Made by a program: the position numbers and the translations under genes
The notes under the pieces: model-generated
Databases searched by the model: none
What the model saw: only the letters and a program-made list of their open reading frames with translations
What the model was told of the DNA's origin: nothing
Shown: positions 12,386 through 24,662 of the stretch, piece by piece
How the letters are laid out: the number at the start of each line of letters is the position of its first letter
Position numbering within the stretch: the stretch's first letter is position 1
Assembly (NCBI GenBank): GCA_037957365.1
Contig: JARHVA010003259.1
Span: 1,587,501-1,651,500, forward strand
DNA from: Torreya grandis
Lineage: Eukaryota > Streptophyta > Pinopsida > Cupressales > Taxaceae
Direction of reading: 5' to 3'
DNA: 64,000 nt

Positions 12386-13497
12386 TTGAGAAATATTGAT
12401 GAAGAGCGTTGCTCCAAGAAGTCAGGAAGTAGTGAGATGGTGCCAAGTGTTCAATGTTTAACACTGAAAAGATATAAATATCAAGCTTCTTCCTAGGATC
12501 AATGGTGAGTGGGTGATCATATAGATAGAGATCAATGGTGTGCATTAAAGTCAAGAGCTCAAAGTGATACTTTTATAACATTATCAAAGCTAGGACAATC
12601 TTGAAGAGATAAATGAAGCACATGAGGTCAAAGTTTCTAGATTACATAAGATGAGGTCAACTGGTAGAGGTTTAACATTTGTCAGTACACACTATGTCAT
12701 AAAGGTAGAGATTAATAAAATAAGATTGATGGTACATATTTAGTCTGAGTAGTGAGGACTTGAGATGATAGCATGGTGACTGAGGTTTAACTGTGACCAT
12801 TTGCTTTTAAATATTTGAATTTAACAAAGGAAAAACAAGTTCTCTATATTTCGGCTATAACTTTTGATCTAGGATGAATTTGCTCATGATGTAAAAATAA
12901 ATGTTGTAGAGGATTCCAAGGTGCATATAGAAATATGAATTTGAAGGTCTAATTATTAGTATGGTCAAATTTATTGATATCTAAAGTTGATTGTGTGTTC
13001 TACTATGTTTTGAGAGTGACCTAAGAAGGATAATTGAGCTTGTATTGTTGTTATTTTGATATCTCAAGATGAATTAGCTATTGAGGAATGTTTTAAACTC
13101 CATGAGGATGCTTTGTGTGAATTATTAAGGTTTTAGCAATTGTATGAAGTATGAACAAAGGTTTATAAGTTGATTGTGTATTTGTTCATGGTGACTATGT
13201 ACATAGTTTGTTGTTTGAGCTTGCACAAAAGAGTGCAATGATGTATATAAGCATTTGAGGATGACAAAGGGTTCTGTATTATTATTTTTCTTGATGATGT
13301 GTTAAATGGGTGAATAGGTCTCTATAAGACCTATAAGAGCTACAAGGGTTTTATTAAAAGGTGTAGCTACTTAAGGGTGACCCATAGATGCTATGACTAC
13401 CTATGAAGTTTGTATTGAGATGTGTCTTGATGAGATAGATGCCTTAAGGGTTAAGGTATACCTAATGGCTAACCAAGATGTTGATGATCATGAATGC

Positions 13498-13508
13498 TTT
13501 ATAAATAG
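13498..13508 (+). promoter_or_regulatory. TATA box of the 2.7-kb LTR (left copy)
   Basis: TTTATAAATAG, conserved as CTATAAATAG in the right LTR at 20370-20379. It is the only good TATA box conserved between the two LTR copies that I noticed. Confidence 0.6.
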
Positions 13509-14207
13509 TGCAATCAAAGATGGTGATTTCTAGACTTGTGAGAGATTTGAGGGAGGCTTGTGTGTGTGTGAATTATGGAGAGAAGGAAAGGGTGGGTGCC
13601 TTGTGGATGATTTTAAGAGTAGAATAAATTGATAACTATTTGTATGACCTATTGGTCATAATTCTATTGGCAGAATAGTGCTCTCATTATTTGAGTATGA
13701 GCGAAGGTAAACTGTGATAATCAGAGGTCCATCATCAGATGTTGAAGACATTAATTTAAAGGAGGATGTGTTTATAGGTGTTTTTATGGTATCTCAACAT
13801 CTAGGGGGTTACAACCTCCTTGCAAGGTGAAACTTGCTAAAGGTCTAGTTGTTGTTGAAGCTCAGTTAGATAGGTGTGGTAGCACCTTATGGGATTGTTA
13901 TCTCACTAAATAAGGGATTATTGTTCTTTGATCAGTTGCAGCTAGTTTAAATTGGTTCTTATCATTATAGGATAGTAGTCCAATTATAGGTTCCAGTGGG
14001 TTTTCTCCCCTAAGAGGGCTTCCCACATATGTCATGTGTTATGTGATTAATCTTGCATTGTCTCTCTTACTCATTGCTATGAATGTTGTGTATGCTTCAA
14101 TAATTCTTATGGTAATTGATTAAGAACTTGGAAGGATTGAAATTGAAGTTGTAAATCTAGGGCTCATTGATTCACCCTTGCCTCTCAGTGATTGAACCTC
14201 TAACAAT

Positions 14208-14218
14208 TGGATTAGAGC
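14208..14218 (+). promoter_or_regulatory. Degenerate tRNA-iMet primer-binding site
   Basis: TGGATTAGAGC, 2 bp after the LTR end TAACA. It matches the canonical TGGTATCAGAGC except for one missing base and a C-to-T change. Confidence 0.75.
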
Positions 14219-14279
14219 AGGTCCTTTGGTAAAGGCTTGATAGCTTGAAGGTGATCTAAGGTATAATATTGGTAGTCAT

Positions 14280-16280
14280 CAAAGAGGTTTTCCTACTAAG
14301 CAAGCACCAATGTTTAATGGATCTAATTATGTTTTTTGGAGTACAAAGTTGAGGACATACATTATGTCCCTAGGATTTGTTGTATGGAAATCTATTGTGG
14401 ATGGTTATGTTGCTCCTACTACTCCTTGATGTAGTGATATAGATAATAAGTTATTTGAGAATTATTCTAAGGTAATGAATGCCATCACTTGTGGGCTTAT
14501 AGAGACTGATTTCATCAAATTAATCCATTCTAAATATGCTAAAGAGATATGGGACAAAATGTAGATAATTTATGAAGGAGATTCAAAAGTCAATCTTGCT
14601 AAGTTTTAGACTCATAGAAGGCAATTTGAAAGTCTCAAGATAAAGGAAGAAGATTTTGTGGCATCATTTCTACAGAGAGTTGATGAGATTGTGAAAATCA
14701 TCAGAGGTCTTAGAAAAAATCTTGAAGAGGCTATTATAGTCCAAAAGGTATTAAGGTCTTTATCCCTGAAGTTTGATCTAAAAGTATATGTTATAGAAGA
14801 AATTCATGATCTTACTCAGTTAAAGATGGATCAATTGTATGACACCCTTATTGCCTATGAGATGAGAGTAAATGATGATATACCACCAAAGAAAGAAGTA
14901 GTATTTAAGAGAAATATGAAGCCTAAGAAGAAGTTCCAAGGTAAGAAACCCAAAGAGGATAACATATATAACATTGATGAGGATGAACTAATTGCTTTAA
15001 TTACTAGGAAATTGAACATAGGCTCATGGAAGTATAAGGGTAAACTACCCTTCAAATGTTTTAACTATGGAGAGACTAGACATTTTGCTCATAAGTTCCC
15101 TCATAAGCATGAGAAAAATGGTGATGAAGAGCATGGTGAAGACCAAGATGAAGACAAGAAGACATATAGGAAGAAGGGATTAAGAAAATATAAAAATAAA
15201 AAGTCTTTCAAGAATAAGAAGAGTCTCTACACCAAAAATGATTACAGCTCACTAGATGAGAGTGAAGACAGTGACTCAGAATATGATCGTGAAGATGATG
15301 GTCCTATTGAAGAGGAATCCCTATTCATGGTTAAAGAAGGAAGTTGATCACATCATAAGGTGTCTACTTGGAGTGATTTAGATGATGATGAAGATGAGGT
15401 GGACTATGAGACTATATTAATGAATGATCTTGAAGATTTGAAGATTGAGAAGAAGATCAATAAGAAGATGAAATCTAAACTCAAAGACTATGAGGAGCAA
15501 TTCAGTGTGTTTGAGGTAAGATTGGTTGAAGACTCTAGGGAGCATGAAGGTGCTATCATGTTTCTTAATTCTAAGTTGAAATCTATGTCTGAAAGTCTTA
15601 GAGCTAAAGAAAAAGAATGCTCAAGTTATGATTCTAAGTTGTGTCTTTGAAAGATGAGTTAGAGAAATATGCAAGAAAGGTGAAATCATTTATCAAGTTT
15701 GATAAAAGTTTTAATGATCTGGATGATCTTCTGAGGAGTAAAACTAGCTAGTGATAGATCTGGATTGGGTTTTAATGAAGAGACCAAAGTTGCTACTCAA
15801 GTTGACATAAATATAAATAAGAGTAAGGTGGATTAGTATTTAAATATAAATCATCAGATAAGGATTGAAGATGTTGGTAGAATGAAGACAAATTAGACCA
15901 AACCACCAAATGCCATGAGGGATGCAAGTTTCAATGGTTACTATTTCACATATAATTAATTTGGGCATAAATTTAGAGAATGTAAGAGACCTATTAGAAA
16001 TGAGTTTACATGGAACTGTTATGGGGCTCATCAGTCAAAAGGTGTGAATGGAGTTAAGTGCTTCAACTATCTTATTGTGGGACACTTTGCAAACCATTAT
16101 CCACATAAGGCTAGACAAGGTGAGTCCTCTTCAAAAAGAGGAGGTTGTTTCATTTGTCATGACATAGGACACATTGAAAATTTATGTCCAAATAAGGTAA
16201 AGCAAGATACATTTCTTGAGAAAGGTATAGTGTGCTTCAAGTGTCAACAGAGAGGTCACATTGCTAGATTTTGTAAATAA
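14280..16280 (+). pseudogene. Copia-type Gag with coiled coil and multiple zinc knuckles
   Basis: A single decayed frame starts near 14280. Its N-terminal block (APMFNGSNYVFWSTKLRTY) and core (VDEIVKIIRGLRKNLEEAIIVQKVLRSL) are typical of plant copia Gag (DUF4219/UBN2 type). Three stops fall in the first 370 bases; the stretch 14658-15347 (229 codons) is open. A CCHC-like knuckle is followed by a very acidic/lysine tract, a stop, then a Glu/Lys-rich probable coiled coil (15360-15650). Further stops follow, then a cluster of knuckles at 15940-16280, including CFICHDIGHIENLC and CFKCQQRGHIARFC. The knuckles would bind RNA. Four or five in one Gag is unusual for copia elements, and pol never follows. 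Confidence 0.8.
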
Positions 16281-17060
16281 AGGCCATCAAGTTAAAATGA
16301 GTTCAATCAGGCTCTTATATTGCAAGAAAGAAAGCAAGTTAACACATGAAATCCAAATGTGACAAGTGTGAGTCATGATGAGTCTGTAGGTCTAAGTAAT
16401 CTATTTTCTATGGTGGAGAAAGCTATAAAAATTGAAGAGTACCAAGAGGTCTCATTGTCTGCTCATGTTCAGAAAAAAGAGATCAAACTCAAGGAGAAGA
16501 CCAAGATACTAATTGAGTCTAATTTTGAGGTGTGTATGGATCCAACAGAACATCTTGTTGTTGCTAAGCATGTATCATGCAAAGAACATCAATTGCATGT
16601 GCCTAGTGATGATGTTCCAAACTATAAGGTGGATTCTTTAGATGAAAAGGTATGTCATGAATATTTGTTGTCTCCATGTATTATCAATTCAATCTTAGAA
16701 GAGAAGGAGAATGTTATGGTGGTTGAGTATTTAATTCTCTTAATCCTAAGAAGAAGAAGAACTACAAGTATTCGATGACCAAAGAGGAGAAGGAATATGA
16801 GGAGTTGTAGGCAACTCCTAGTTTCACATTATTTTAGGACATTGTGAATTAGGATGTCTTTGCCTATGCTTCTTAGGAGACATTTTTATTGTGGAGAAGC
16901 AAGTTTGAGTGCTTAATATTATATTTCCAATATGAATAGAGACGTGTGTTGATCTTAGAAGGTCTTTGGTTAAGGGGGAGCAACAAGTTCATTAGCTTGC
17001 TCCAGAGATTTGTGAAGGAGCTATAATATAGGGTTAGAATGAGTGCTTCTAGGTGGCATA
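16281..17060 (+). pseudogene. Unidentified decayed frame 3' of gag
   Basis: Beyond the last zinc knuckle the sequence keeps coding character: 139 open codons at 16359-16778, then a frameshifted continuation rich in charged residues (TKEEKEYEELQATPSFTLF) with TAG/TAA at probable Gln codons. I recognise no domain. It could be the C-terminal part of Gag or an extra ORF of this element family; protease and RT motifs are absent. Confidence 0.45.
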
Positions 17061-18314
17061 ATGAGATTGATAGAATGTCAAGAAGATTTTAGTGATTAGA
17101 AAGATCTTTGAAATTATTTGTGATGTGTTTCAGGTGTTTTTGTAGTCTAAAGGTGTGTTGAAGATAAATTGAATTTTTTTGAGTGCTCTAAGTTTTCTTA
17201 ATTTTTGGATTAAGGACAAGCAGGACTAAAATGGGTTATAGGAAATCATGGATACAAAAAGTGTGAATGCTCAAATATTGGTTTAGAAGTGTTTGATGGG
17301 TGTTTCCAGGTATGCAAAAAGTTTTAGAGGTGTGCATTAACCATAAGGAGGTTTGTTGACCTAGTTTATTTTGAATTTTTAGGGTTTTGGGCTATGATAT
17401 AAAATTGGTGTACCTTATGAGTTGAGGTTTAAGGATTATTAATTTATTAAAATAGGCTAAATGGGTTGTCAAAACAAGATTTATAGAGATCTGAAGGATT
17501 GTGGATTTCAAGTTATTCATGTTTTTGTCAAGATGAAGGCTTGATTGGCAAATTAGTTTATGAAGTATGTTGCAGAGGATGATCTAGGTGATGCACATTA
17601 GTGTTCTTGAGGGGTAATATGAGAGTGATCCAAATATCAAGTTTTAGGTCTTGAATGTGTGTCTACTAAAATGTGTTGGCTATGAAAGGTCCAGGTAGGG
17701 CTACAAGGAAACTAGACAAGACTAGTTTGAAAAAGAGTGATTTTTGATCAGTTTCTCCAAACGAAAAAGGTATATTTATTTCAAGGAGAGTTATTAGGTT
17801 GGTTGAGATCATGTTTCTTATTTGGTGAGTGGCATGAAGTTTTGTTGGTGGTCCTTGTGGTAGCTTGAGAGAAAAGGCTAGTAAGCATGTGTGGTGGGTC
17901 TTCATGGTGTGTGGAGATATGAAGATGCTCAAGATGTGAAATGGCTCAAACATATTAGGAAGAGTCCCTCTCAGATGTTTCTTGGTGAGTTCTATTAGTT
18001 TTCAATATTTTGTGTGTTCTTTCTTCATTGATTGCAATGTTTGGTTGAAGAAAGTGTTGGCATGGAACAAGAGGAAGTTTGTCAAGGAAAGAAGATGTAG
18101 GCTCAAGGTAAGGGGGAGTTTTTATCATCTTTATAAAGTGGTCATCTTTTTTTGGTAGTCTTTTTATGTCCTTAAGATTAGTTGGTGTCCACTTTGTCAT
18201 TGTGTCAAAGAGGGAGAAAATTCCTATTGTGAGAGTGCTTGAAGAAAGAGAAGGAAGATGAGTTGTATATTACTATATTGATGGTTGTTGACATCAATGA
18301 AAAATGGGGATGTT
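17061..18314 (+). other. Non-coding 3' part of the gag-only element with purine-rich tract
   Basis: No pol domain and no clear frame. Minus-strand open frames at 17666-18200 have no supporting signature. The final bases before the right LTR, AATGAAAAATGGGGATGT, are purine-rich and act as the polypurine-tract candidate for plus-strand priming. Confidence 0.55.
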
Positions 18315-21056
18315 GTTGGAGATTTTTCAATGATGTCATAAAGGTGCCTTGGTGAATCGATGAAGTGCCTTGATAGTCTAAGTGACAATGACAAAGTATG
18401 TAATGTGCTTATTCTAGTATTCTTCGTTGATCTTTAGTTTTGGCATGGTTAGAGATGTTCAGGGATGAGTATGGTGATTTGAAGATGTGCATAGGGTTCT
18501 ATTAGAAGTTTTCTATGATTTGAGTGCTTGTGTGCATGAGTGGAAGTCACTTGGTTCATCATTGTTCTCATCTATACATTTTGGATCCAATGGTAAAAAA
18601 TGTTAGACAGTTTCGTGATGTTACCATTACCAAATGTGGATGAGTCAAAGCGAGTTGGTCATATAGTTATGATCACATTTATGCCTAGATATTATGCACT
18701 AAATTTTAGATCATGTGCCCAATCATGTCAAAATATATATAAATGCAAAGTTGGGCTCCTAGGTAGTTTGATAGTGTTTTCCCATACTTAGCCAAATTTG
18801 AATGAGGTAAGAAAAAGCCAAGTAAACAGTTTGGTGATGGCATATCTCACACATGTGGACATTTCAGGATAAGTTGATCATATGGGTTTGTCTAATTTTA
18901 TACTTAGTTATTTTTCATTAAATTTTAGATCATGCACCAAAGCGTGTCAAATGATATACATATGTAAAGTTGGATTTTTGGACAATTCTTGACATTGTTG
19001 TCTCTATGAAAGAAAAATCTAAGTGAACAGATTAATGGCATTATATCTTACACATGCAATGGTTTGAGGAATGGTTTAATATATGGTTGGATTATCCTAT
19101 GTGAGGAGATCATATGGTCCAAATTTGAGAACTTGTGAGTGAGCAAAGTAAAAGATATGATTGTGAAAAGTTAGCCTTCTAGGTAGATAAGAAAGGTTTC
19201 CATAATCATTTTTGCACAGATTAAATTTTGAGCAACATCGATGGAGTGCATTGTTCTAAGAAGTCAATAAGTAACAAGATGGTGCCAAATGCTTAATGCT
19301 GAGTAGAGATAAAGATTGAGCTTCTTCCAAAGATCAAGAGTGAGTGGATGATCATACAAATAGAGATTAATGGTGTGCATTAAAGTCAAGAGGTCAAAGT
19401 GACAATTGTCTAGCATTGTTAAAGCTAGGATAATCTCAAAGAGATTGATGAAGCACATGAGGTCAAAGTTTCCAAATTTCATGAGATGAGGTCACCTAGT
19501 AGAGGTTTAATGTTTATCATTAGTGCACTATGTGTTAAATGTTGAGATTCATATAATAAGATTGATGGTGCATGTTTAATTTGAGTAGCGAGGACTTGAG
19601 ATGATAATGCGGTGATTGAGGTTTAACTGTGATCGTTTGCTTTTGAATATTTGAATTTAACAAAGGAAAAAATAGTGATCTGTATTTTGGCTGTAACTTT
19701 TGATCTAGCATGAATTTGCTCATGGTGTTAAAAGTGAAGTTATAGAGGATTCTAAGGTGTATCTAGAAATATGAATTTTAAGGTCTAATTGTTAGTAAAG
19801 TTAAAATTATTGAGCTCCAAATTTGACTATGTGTTCGATTGTGTTCTGCAAGTGACCCGAGAAGGATAATTGATCTTGTATTGATGTTGTTTTGATATTT
19901 CATGATGAATTAGATATTGGGGATTGTTTTATACTCCATGAGGATGATTTATGTGTATTAATAAGTTTTGATCAATCATATGAAGTATGAACAAAGGTTT
20001 ATAAGTTGATTATGTATTTGTTCATGGTGACTATGTACAAAGTTTGTTGTTTGAGCTTGCACAAAAGAGAGCAATGATGTCTGTAAGCATTTGAGGATGA
20101 TAAAGGGGTCATGTGGAGTGGACCTATGCATTTGAAAGTGGTTCTATGTTCTTGTTTTGCTTGATGATGTGATAAATGGGTGAATAGGTCTCCATGAGAC
20201 CTATAAGAGCTACAAGGGCCTTATTAAAAGGCTTTGCTACTTAAGGGTGACCCATAGATGTGATGGATGACCTATGGAGTTTGTATTAAGATGTGTCTTA
20301 ATGAGATGGATGATTGAAGGGTTAAGGTATGCCTAATGGCTGACTAAAATGGTGATGATCATGAATGCTCTATAAATAGTGAAATCAAAGATGGTGATTT
20401 CTAGACTTGTGAGAGATTTGAGAGAGGATTATGTGTGTGAATTTTGAAGTGAAGGAAAGGGTGGGTTCCCTATGGATGAGATGAAGAGTAGAATAGATTG
20501 AGAATTGTTTGTATGACCTATTGGTCATAATTCTATTGTCATAATAGTGCTCTTGTTGTTTAAGTATGAGTGAAGGTGAAATGTGATAATCAAAGGTCCA
20601 TCATTAAGTGTTGAAGACATCAGTTCAAAGGTGGATGTGTTCATAGGTGTTATTATGGTAGCTCAACATCTAGGGGGTTGTAGCCTCTTTACAAGGTGAA
20701 AATTGCTAAAGTTATAGTTGTTATTGTAGCTCAACTAGACAGGTTTAGTAGCACCTTATGGGATTGTTATCTCACTAAATAAGGGATTGTAGTTCCTTGA
20801 TTAGTTATAGCTGGTCTAAATTGGTTCTTGTTATTATAGGATATTAGTCTAATTATAGGTTTTTGTGGGTTTTCTCCCCTAAGAGGGTTTCCCACATATG
20901 TCATGTGTTATGTGATTGATCTTGAATTGTCTCTCTTTCTCATTACTATGAATGTTGTGTATGATTCATGAATGCTTATGGTAATTTATTAAGAACCTTA
21001 AAAGATTGAAATTGAATTTGTAATATCTAGGGCTCACTAATTACACCCCTAAGTGA
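18315..21056 (+). repeat. 3' LTR of the gag-only copia-type element
   Basis: Begins TGTTGGAG after the purine tract and aligns with 11466-14205. It carries the same U3 subrepeats (about 18595-19225) and TATA box (20370-20379). Its last dozen bases do not match the left copy, so the 3' end is uncertain by about 15 bp. Confidence 0.85.
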
Positions 21057-23094
21057 TTTTATATTGGAGCTTAAATTTTGACTAAGTATTATCCCATTTT
21101 GGTGTGCCAGACTAGCACAGTGTGAAAGGATCATTATCCCATTTTGGCATAAGATCAACATGATGTGGAAGGACCATAGTGTAGGAAGACCATGACACAT
21201 AGATGATAGGTGAAAAATCATCATGGTACAGAACTTGCTAGGAACAAGAGGAAAATAGCATAGGATACCTAGTATGAGAGGACCCAGTCAAAAGAAAACA
21301 AGCCATGAGGGACCCATGAATATAATACTTAAAAAAAATTTAGAAGACTAGAGGAACACATGGGAAGAAAAGTGCATAAGAAGTAAGAGTAGTTAGAATA
21401 ACTATTCATATGGAACATTTCAACCTTATCAATCAGAGCTTTTGTACCAACCTACAAGGAATGAAACACATGTTTGTCAGAATATAACATAGAACAAGGA
21501 TCTAAGGGTCGCAAGGACCCGAGTCTAAAAGAAGAACTTATTGTAAGAGCCATGAATCTCAGTTTGTTAAGAGTTTGTGTGCCATTTGTTCATGATATTT
21601 ATAATAAGTAACACTTGGTTAGGGAGAAAAATGTATAAATACCCTTATTTTTATCATTTACATAGGGGGATTAGGTGAATAGATAGTAGAGCTTTGTCAT
21701 GTAATTCATTAAGCATCTAATGAGAGATCAATTTTTACCAGATTATGTTATGAATCATGAAATACACTAAGTTCTAGAAATGGATGTGGTTTGTTTATTT
21801 GTTTTGTTATTAGTATATTTTTTTTTATAAGTCATTATTGTTAGATCATAATGGTGATCCTTGTAATAGTGGTAATATATTTGTGTTATTAAATAACCCT
21901 TGTTTAGATTTGCATAATGAAAAATGAATAAATACACATTATTGTGTTCCAAAACCTTTGGAAATTGGTCTTTCATTGCACACTTTAGGTGAGTGCATGA
22001 GACCTAACTCATGTGATAAGGCCAATGCACTAGTTTGTTGGGATAGACTTCAATGCTAGAGCTAGAATCAATGAATAAAACCTATCATTTTGGTTATATT
22101 ACCAAGACCCAAAACACTTGAAGCATAGTCATGGAATTTATTTTGAGTGCATTACACTAAATAATATATAAGAATGGGTTACAACTATCAAAGACAATTT
22201 TTTAGTTCCATATTTTGAGCCAGGAATGTCTACATGATAGTGGGTAGAGTATAATCTCTAAAGTTCCTTGTATGAAACTTTCTTTTTTGAGGTCTTGGTT
22301 CTCTTACATGCTTGGATAATAGCATATGCTCAAGGATGATCTAGAAATCTTAGAAGGAGGTAGTTTTGGATGCTTGAAAGGCAAAGGATTTTAGCATGAC
22401 TTGGAGTTCCATGGATGTGAGCAATTAACTATTGGTGGAGAGGAGTTCAGACCAAATATATTTTGGAGTACGCTGTGACCACCTATTCATGTCCTGAAGA
22501 AGCTAAATTCCAATTTTTTTGAGAGTCAAGGGGTTGCTATCTCATGATTTTTGACTTCAAAATTAAGAAATTAATTATTGACCTTAGACTAGAAACTATA
22601 CCCATAGAGGAATAAATTCTCCTATGCATGAGCTACACATTCTGAAGGGGAGACTAGGGGCTGATTGAATATTGTGGGTTCAATATGGTAGCAAGCCAGT
22701 GAACATTACATAAACAAAAGTATGATGAATATTGGTAAAGGATCATGGGAGTTAGCAGCATGGGAAGAGACTAGGAGACCCCTAGGATGTTTTGAGGAGC
22801 CATAGAGAAGTAGACACGCATGAAAAACCCATCACTTTTGAACCAAATTCTTTGTCAGTTCAATCCTATATATGATAACTAAGCTAGACTTTAAGAGTTG
22901 AGCAACCAAGTCTGAATCAACCAGGCTCCCCCACCTTAGCGTGTGCTCATGCCTTTGAGTCAGATAGGGTACATATACAAAATTGGGATATAAATAGTTT
23001 AGAGTAAAAAATTGAACTAGTAAGGGATACTAAAACTAGGCCATTGGATATTCATTAAAATTTTACATTATCTTTTCCCCTTCAAGGGAGTTCT
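21057..23094. other. Unassigned sequence between the gag-only element and the host gypsy gag
   Basis: No gene or RNA recognised. By position it may contain the 5' LTR and leader of the host gypsy element: there are TATA-like sequences at about 21634 (GTATAAATACC) and 22992 (ATATAAATAG). I could not match it to a 3' LTR copy, so no boundary is given. Confidence 0.4.
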
Positions 23095-23645
23095 ATGGGA
23101 CAACTTGGGATCCCTAGTGGGTCTGGTTCTCAAGTCTAGAGTATAGGCCAAAACTTGGGTAACCAAACCTCTAACATGCCTCTTTCTATGGGCATTACTA
23201 CTGGAGGCATTGGAGGAGGATTAGGAGGAGGCACAAGAGGAAGAAAACCCCCTCTTCAAGAAATAGGGGTGGATCTTCCTAGAAACCACCCATTCAAACA
23301 ACACAACCTACTATGGTCTACTATGAGATGACATTACACTTACTTGAGTACTAAGGGGAAGAGAATGCAACTGGACATGTCCACAAGTACAAATTGATTT
23401 GGAGGGTATGTGGTATCATGTCTTATGAATGTAAGACTACACAGTTTGAAATTAAACTTCTAGAGCATGCACATAAGTGGTATTAAAAGTTTGACCCTTA
23501 ATAAGTGGTGGCCAACTATGATAACTCAAAACAACCTTCTTACATGAATTTGATATTCCTAAGTTTGAGCAACAATGTATAGTAGTGCTGAAGGACTTAA
23601 AGCAAGGACTTAAAAAGAGCGTACGTGAGTATGACACATGGTTTA
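23095..23645 (+). pseudogene. Host gypsy Gag, N-terminal and core part
   Basis: ATG at 23095 opens a Gly-rich N-terminus (IGGGLGGGTRGRKPPLQ). A frame change near 23280 is followed by a gypsy Gag core: GEENATGHVHKYKLIW, then FEIKLLEHAHKWY, and finally LKDLKQGLKKSVREYDTWF. These correspond to the usual Gag motifs of an HI-FN-type helix, a WY block and the VREY block. Stops occur at probable Gln and Trp codons. The frame stops abruptly at 23645, where the 17-kb array is inserted, and resumes at 40784. Confidence 0.8.
23641..23645 (+). repeat. Target-site duplication GTTTA, left of the 17-kb array
   Basis: Matches GTTTA at 40779-40783 exactly. It brackets all five LTRs as one unit and lies inside the host gypsy gag. 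Confidence 0.85.
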
Positions 23646-24254
23646 CGTTGTCCCCAAAAAATGCCACTCATTTTTGGGACAACCTACAAATAAAAATCCT
23701 CTCTTCCCCTTTGAAAAATTGTTTTGAGCATTCAGGTTCTTCATTTTTTAAAGCTTTCTCAAAAATCTATAGACTCTGTAGATATGTTTCTGCGAACTCA
23801 ACATGCTTGAAGTTAGCAGGTTCAATAGGTTAAAAAGCTTCTGCAGGTGAGATCAGTCAAAAGAACAAGCTTCTAACAATTGGTTATTTTTGGAATTGGT
23901 TCATCGCCTTGGTTCAAAAAAAAATTCCATCGGCAAGCATCAACAGCAGGTTCAACAATTAGTTCAAACGCATTGGTTCAAGAAGCTGGCGACCATTGAT
24001 GGCCCCTCAGACGTCAGATTTTAAAGTAAAGGAAAATTTGTGGAAATTCAAATAGAGTGCGAAACTTAAAGGAAGAACCAAGCGACTGGCTGGAAAGATA
24101 GCCCGATAGCTCAAATCGTAGCAAGAAGAGACAAAGCTAGAAAAGACAAAAGCATAAAGCAAAGGAAAAGCCCGACTAAAGAGAAAAGCTCATGGGAAAG
24201 TGCCTGATGGAAAAAGACAAAGTGCAATAGAACGTAACAAATATTTTCATCTAA

Positions 24255-24495
24255 CATGCGAGAGCGACAATTTTTTTTGCCCTCGCATCTTTCAGTTTCT
24301 TCCATGTAAGAGCGGCAATTTTTGCCGCCCTTGCATCCCCATTTTCTCTCCTCCAGGTGCAAGGGTGGCAATTTTTTCCACCCTTACATGTTCTTCTTCA
24401 CTGACTCCCTGACATGCATAGGTGGCAATTTTTGCTGCCTATGCATAAAAACTTCTCTAATATGCAAGGGCGGCAATTTTTGCCGCCCATACATT
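24255..24495 (+). repeat. Five-hairpin ladder in U3 of LTR1
   Basis: Five imperfect inverted repeats of 31-33 bp spaced 50-58 bp apart (about 24256-24288, 24306-24337, 24356-24388, 24414-24445, 24463-24495). Each has arms like TGCAAGGGCGGCAA and TTGCCGCCCTTGCA around a 2-4 base T loop. Copies differ mostly by C/T and G/A changes in the CG-rich arms. Confidence 0.85.
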
Positions 24496-24591
24496 CCTTC
24501 TCTCTTCTTCTCATGCACTTTTGTCATGTGAAAGTGCATGCAATTTTGTAATGTGTAATTACATGTAAAAAATCTAGAAAAATATCTCAAA

Positions 24592-24614
24592 GTCAAAGAT
24601 GAGTCATCTTTGAC
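24592..24614 (+). promoter_or_regulatory. Inverted repeat with W-box ends and GCN4-like centre, LTR1
   Basis: Perfect arms GTCAAAGATGA and TCATCTTTGAC around a central G, 49 bp upstream of the TATA box. Ends carry TTGAC (W-box core) in both orientations and the centre is TGAGTCA (bZIP/GCN4-type). Also found at 29107, 30910, 35424 and 39930 with at most one or two changes. Function is inferred from motif identity only. Confidence 0.6.
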
Positions 24615-24662
24615 TAAGATATTTTTGTATTTTAATATTTTCTAGTTTTTGAAGGTTTCTCC

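Larger units (their letters stand above)
11466..14205 (+). repeat. 5' LTR of the gag-only copia-type element
   Basis: Pairs along its length with 18315-21056. It ends CTCTAACA, immediately before the primer site. The first bases read TTTTGG where the right copy has TGTTGG, so the terminal TG is mutated. A TATA box (TTTATAAATAG, 13498-13508) places the likely transcript start near 13530, giving a U3 of about 2 kb. U3 contains three diverged internal tandem repeats (11755-12385). Confidence 0.88.
11466..21056 (+). mobile_element. Gag-only copia-type retrotransposon with 2.7-kb LTRs
   Basis: Two direct repeats of about 2.74 kb (11466-14205 and 18315-21056) flank a 4.1-kb internal region that begins with a degenerate tRNA-iMet primer site and ends in a purine-rich tract. 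The internal region encodes a copia-type Gag with several zinc knuckles but no protease, integrase or reverse transcriptase. It is therefore a non-autonomous, gag-retaining element (TR-GAG-like) that would need a partner's enzymes. LTR divergence and in-frame stops show it is old. Possible target duplication ATTTT on both sides (11461-11465 and 21057-21061) is weak, because the right LTR end is eroded by about 12 bp. Confidence 0.85.

Noticed and set aside
12372..12554. Minus-strand frame (LYLYDHPLTIDPRKKLD) conserved in both 2.7-kb LTRs (also 19264-19482)
   Set aside because: Conservation is explained by the LTR duplication itself; it is antisense in U3 and no domain is recognised.
24111..24596. 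Cys-rich repeated peptides on both strands of each array LTR (CKGGNFCRP-like and GCKGGKNCRSCM-like), resembling small cysteine-rich secreted proteins
   Set aside because: They are translations of the hairpin ladder in U3. They occur on both strands and in several frames, with stops moving freely between LTR copies, so there is no sign of selection on protein.
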